Source of the DNA: a virus
IMG/VR virus record: IMGVR_UViG_3300024415_000022
Span: 1-33,810 of that record
Strand: one strand, 5' to 3'
Length of the DNA stretch: 33,810 nucleotides
Positions 31,530 to 33,810 of this stretch are shown one piece after another. Each line of letters begins with the position of its first letter. Position 1 is the stretch's first letter. The translations under genes were made by a program, and so were the position numbers. The notes below the pieces were generated by a model, which made no database searches, was not told where the DNA came from, and worked only from the letters and a program-made list of their open reading frames with translations.

Positions 31530-31697
31530 ATGAACAAGAATATTGAATTAACGGCAGAAGAAGCTAATGGATTGATTGAAATGATGCATATTGCAGTAAA
31601 GGCAGAAGGGCTAAATGTAGCTGGATTTTGCTCTGCAATGCAGATTAAATTAAAAGAGGCTTTTAAAGTTGAAGAAACTGAGGAAGTAGAAGCATAG
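31530..31697 (+). CDS. small helical hypothetical protein (55 aa)
   Basis: ATG 31530 after an A-run and GGTTAAC; stop TAG 31695-31697. All-helical, acidic end (MNKNIELTAEEANGLIEMMH, then KLKEAFKVEETEEVEA). The 35-base gap upstream is AT-rich and contains TATATTC, a poor promoter match. Function unknown. Confidence 0.6.
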   Translation: MNKNIELTAEEANGLIEMMHIAVKAEGLNVAGFCSAMQIKLKEAFKVEETEEVEA

Positions 31698-31699
31698 TA

Positions 31700-32620
31700 A
31701 TGATTATAGGTAATTTCACAGATACTGATCCAGCTTTACAAGGTGGATACTTGGATAGGTTAATAGCTACAGCAATAGAATTACCTACACAGCCATCATC
31801 TCCAACATTATCATTAACAATACCAGAAACTTGTTGTGATTGTTTAGGTGTATTCGGAGGTGGTTCTGAGGATTACCAGAATGATAAATCCACATTCTTT
31901 TATAGAAGGTCACAAGCAACAGATACAATTACGCTAAAGCTAAAGAAAGATGGTGTTGAAGTAGCTACAATTACAGATAATACTTATGGTACGCTGTATG
32001 ATTTTGGTACTTGGACAACAAAGCCACAGAAGAATTACAAGATATTTATTATTGATTGGGATGATGTTTATACAGCTTTTGGTAATGGAGTATATTTAAT
32101 TAATGCTGAGTATGTAATAACTTCTGGAGGCACATTTGATATAGCAAGCCAAGAGTTTAAGCTACAAGAGTATAGTGATTACAGAGCAGATGGAACGGTA
32201 TCTTTTGCATGGACACAGAATGGAAGGATTAGAAATTCTGAATTTGATTATACTGGTTTAGATATTACTCAATACATTAGATTAGATGGTAAATTTGGAG
32301 GATGGGAGCCAGCATTAGAAAAGGATGAAATAATCTATTCTAATTATGAGAGAAAGCAAGTACAAGATGAAATAGTAAATAGCTATTCATTCCAATCTAA
32401 ATTAGTAGATAGCTATATCTCTAAGCTACTGATCAATGATATGATGTTGGCAGATTCAATCAATGTAACAGATTTTAATTTATACAATCACAGAAAAGAT
32501 TATATTAACTTCCAATTAAGACAAGATGAGGTATCAATTGAGGAATTTCCATCAAGTGATAAGGCAGTTTTAGATTTGAAGTTTACTGATAAAGTTAAAA
32601 ATCATTTAAAACAGCAATAA
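31700..32620 (+). CDS. hypothetical structural protein, probably tail-associated (306 aa)
   Basis: 306 residues, mostly beta-rich, with a Cys-containing motif ETCCDCLG near residue 45 and SFAWTQNGRIRNSEFDYTGL in the middle; the C-terminal third (NDMMLADSINVTDFNLYNHR, KDYINFQLRQDEVSIEEFPS) ends in a basic stretch. The length and gene position in Bacteroidota siphophages suggest a baseplate or tail-tip protein. It overlaps the holin-like start (TAATG). Confidence 0.55.
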   Translation: MIIGNFTDTDPALQGGYLDRLIATAIELPTQPSSPTLSLTIPETCCDCLGVFGGGSEDYQNDKSTFFYRRSQATDTITLKLKKDGVEVATITDNTYGTLYDFGTWTTKPQKNYKIFIIDWDDVYTAFGNGVYLINAEYVITSGGTFDIASQEFKLQEYSDYRADGTVSFAWTQNGRIRNSEFDYTGLDITQYIRLDGKFGGWEPALEKDEIIYSNYERKQVQDEIVNSYSFQSKLVDSYISKLLINDMMLADSINVTDFNLYNHRKDYINFQLRQDEVSIEEFPSSDKAVLDLKFTDKVKNHLKQQ

Positions 32621-32886
32621 TGGAAGCACCAAAGAATTCAATGGCATGGTTGCCAATTATAATACCAGCATTAACTTCATTCATGGTAATGTATTACGGT
32701 GCTAATCTGCAAGATGAGAAGGAAACGGATGAGAAATTATTAGAAGAAGTGCAAAGTATTAACAGAGAATTGCATGAAACTAATGTAACATTCAAAGGAA
32801 TCCAAGTGGAGGTAAAGCATTTATCTGAGGGCCAGAAGAAGATGGAAGAAAGGATTGATAGAATTGAGCAAAGGATTAGAAGATGA
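32620..32886 (+). CDS. holin-like or spanin-like membrane protein (one transmembrane helix plus coiled coil)
   Basis: 88 residues. One N-terminal transmembrane helix (AWLPIIIPALTSFMVMYYGA, residues 9-28) is followed by an acidic then basic coiled coil (VQSINRELHETNVTFKGIQV, EGQKKMEERIDRIEQRIRR). This layout and its place directly before the candidate endolysin (4-base overlap) suggest a lysis protein, either a pinholin/holin or a u-spanin-type factor. No lipobox is present, so a membrane-inserted holin is preferred. Confidence 0.62.
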   Translation: MEAPKNSMAWLPIIIPALTSFMVMYYGANLQDEKETDEKLLEEVQSINRELHETNVTFKGIQVEVKHLSEGQKKMEERIDRIEQRIRR

Positions 32887-33548
32887 GGCTGGAATTAATA
32901 AGGCATAAAGATAATGGTGTTCAAACTATTGGTACTTTATCAATTTGGGATGAAGATCTAATTCTTTTTAGTTGTAAAACGCTTGAATTACCTTATAAGG
33001 ACAATGCTAAGAACATAAGTTGTATTCCAGCCGGTAAGTATCCAGTTAAGCACAGAGAGAGCAAGAAATACGGTAAGCATCTACACATACAAAAAGTACC
33101 TGGAAGGACTTATATCTTAATGCATTCTGCTAATTTCTTTCATCAGCTGGAAGGATGTATAGCAGTTGGAAAGGAATTTATGCATATAGATGATGATCAG
33201 CAGATTGATATAAATGCATCCAAATTAACATTAAAAAGAATTGTATCTTTATTAGAAAGTGATGAAGAGCATAAAATTGTAATTAAAGACAAGATCATGA
33301 TGGATAAAAAACAATTATTTACAAGTATTAAAAAAGGTGCAAAAGAAGGATTACTTTCTTTTAGTCTTAATATTGGTAAAAATAAAGCAGATGGTGGAGA
33401 AAATCCAAAAGGCAAATTAAATAAGCCAAGACTTATAGCTATGGTAATAAGCCAAGTAGCTAAATACTTTTTAGCCTATAAAGGTGTAGAGTTTATTGCA
33501 CCAGAAGAAGTGGATGTGATAGTAAATGGTATTTTAGGCTTGTTCTAA
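32883..33548 (+). CDS. DUF5675-type candidate endolysin with an extra C-terminal domain
   Basis: 221 residues. Residues 1-135 match the DUF5675 pattern: LELIRHKDNGVQTIGTLSIW, CKTLELPYKDNAKNISCIPA, GKYPVKHRESKKYG and the likely active-site segment ILMHSANFFHQLEGCIAVG, with His115 and Cys126 in an arrangement like L,D-transpeptidase-fold enzymes. The family is encoded in lysis cassettes of Bacteroidota phages and probably acts on peptidoglycan. Residues 138-221 form an additional basic and hydrophobic domain (LLSFSLNIGKNKADGGEN, KPRLIAMVISQVAKYFLAYK) not needed for the core. No signal peptide is present, so it needs a holin; the gene before it supplies one. Confidence 0.7.
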   Translation: MRLELIRHKDNGVQTIGTLSIWDEDLILFSCKTLELPYKDNAKNISCIPAGKYPVKHRESKKYGKHLHIQKVPGRTYILMHSANFFHQLEGCIAVGKEFMHIDDDQQIDINASKLTLKRIVSLLESDEEHKIVIKDKIMMDKKQLFTSIKKGAKEGLLSFSLNIGKNKADGGENPKGKLNKPRLIAMVISQVAKYFLAYKGVEFIAPEEVDVIVNGILGLF

Positions 33549-33569
33549 TATATACTTTGTTCAACCTTT

Positions 33570-33603
33570 AGGGCCTTTTCTTTATAGTTAAGGCCCTTTT
33601 TTT
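33570..33603 (+). terminator. intrinsic terminator of the late operon
   Basis: AGGGCCTT (33570-33577), a 12-base loop, AAGGCCCT (33590-33597), a perfect 8-bp stem, with T-run to 33603. It lies 22 bases after the lysis gene and should end the late structural transcript. Confidence 0.85.
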
Positions 33604-33656
33604 GTATATTGCTAAAGGTGGTTGTTTCAATGGGATGACTATTTTGTTCTATTGGG

Positions 33657-33692
33657 AGAGGGATAATTTTCGGATTATTCCTCTTTTTTTTT
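33657..33692 (+). terminator. second intrinsic terminator
   Basis: AGAGGGATAAT (33657-33667), loop TTTCGG, ATTATTCCTCT (33674-33684): an 11-bp stem with one G-T wobble, followed by a run of nine T to 33692. Back-up terminator separating late from early transcription; its T-run overlaps the early promoter's -33 element. Confidence 0.82.
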
Positions 33693-33722
33693 GTTTTATT
33701 TAGAAACTTTTTTATATATTTG
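33690..33722 (+). promoter_or_regulatory. early promoter, Bacteroidota type
   Basis: TTTG at 33690-33693, a 21-base spacer, then TATATTTG at 33715-33722, matching TAnnTTTG. It fires across the end of the window into the first small gene (ATG 33754) and the early cluster. The T-run of the terminator forms the -33 side, so terminator and promoter are packed together. The spacer is one base longer than at 12516. Confidence 0.72.
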
Positions 33723-33738
33723 ATGTATAACAAAGAAC

Positions 33739-33750
33739 AAAACAATAGAA
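33739..33750 (+). promoter_or_regulatory. recurrent A-rich start leader AAAACAATAGAA
   Basis: Exact copy of the 12-mer at 3103 and 7176, here 3 bases before ATG 33754 (spacer CTT). It lies directly after the early promoter and so is part of the early mRNA leader. Confidence 0.6.
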
Positions 33751-33753
33751 CTT

Positions 33754-33810
33754 ATGAACTTACAGAAATTATCAGAAAGAGAATTAGCAAAGTTAATATC
33801 CCAGTATAAT
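33754..33810 (+). CDS. small hypothetical protein, 5' part of a gene spanning the ends of the window
   Basis: ATG 33754 follows the leader AAAACAATAGAACTT. The 19 codons here (MNLQKLSERELAKLISQYN) continue, over the 14-base terminal repeat, into the 30 codons ending at 107, making a 49-residue protein. The continuity is strong evidence that the ends of the window join. First gene of the early operon; function unknown. Confidence 0.7.
   Translation, partial: MNLQKLSERELAKLISQYN
33797..33810. repeat. terminal direct repeat, right copy
   Basis: TATCCCAGTATAAT, identical to bases 1-14. Joining the ends over this repeat gives a circular sequence of 33796 bases. Confidence 0.9.

Noticed and set aside
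1-33810. tRNA genes, CRISPR arrays, insertion sequences
   Set aside because: I saw no cloverleaf with a CCA-type acceptor, no regularly spaced repeats, and no transposase. Reading by eye can miss divergent tRNAs, so a tRNA scan would be decisive.

Overview
The window is an essentially complete genome of a tailed bacteriophage with a long-tail (siphovirus) architecture and an HK97-type head. All supported genes lie on the + strand and are tightly packed, often as ATGA or TAATG overlaps. The DNA is AT-rich. The host is probably a member of the Bacteroidota, most likely a flavobacterium. Reasons: start codons have no Shine-Dalgarno sequence but sit behind A-rich leaders; two clear promoters carry the Bacteroidota TTTG / TAnnTTTG elements; and several proteins (VirE-N/BT4734-like primase-helicase, DUF5675 lysis protein, a connector-like protein) belong to families seen mainly in Bacteroidota and their phages. 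The first 14 bases repeat exactly at the end, and an open reading frame runs cleanly across the joined ends, so the molecule is circular or circularly permuted and was cut inside the first early gene.

Layout. (1) 33754 through the junction to 3430: an early block of very small genes with an OB-fold ssDNA-binding-like protein (302-922), a Gp157-like coiled-coil protein and a possible HTH protein. (2) 3431-3633: a non-coding, repeat-rich region. (3) 3634-9863: replication and modification, with a primase-helicase, a cytosine methyltransferase, small proteins, a superfamily 2 helicase and a VRR-NUC nuclease. (4) 9866-11466: a decoration-like protein and a LamG/concanavalin-like adhesin. (5) 11435-14705: packaging, with a RecB/Cas4-like nuclease and the small and large terminase subunits, interrupted by a 66-residue gene that has its own promoter and terminator. 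(6) 14723-18259: portal, prohead protease and major capsid protein. (7) 18335-32620: head-tail connectors, tail tube, tape measure, baseplate-like and fibre proteins. (8) 32620-33548: a holin-like membrane protein and a DUF5675 candidate endolysin, followed by two intrinsic terminators and the early promoter.

The genes describe a simple cycle. The early promoter at 33690-33722 drives the small early genes and DNA replication. The helicase and nuclease pair probably processes recombination or replication intermediates. The late genes build a head packaged by the terminase, with a proteolytically matured capsid and a tail of roughly 120 nm (inferred from an 803-residue tape measure), and then lyse the host. 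I see no integrase, excisionase, lysogeny-type repressor, tRNA gene, reverse transcriptase or CRISPR array, so a strictly lytic life is the simplest reading.

The points most worth a second look are the iteron-like region before the primase, the SSB-like acidic C-terminal tail shared by the ssDNA-binding protein and the primase-helicase, the self-contained transcription unit inside the packaging block, the domain fusions in the prohead protease and the lysis protein, the internal 256-258-residue duplication in the fibre, and a possible frameshift link between the two genes upstream of the tape measure.
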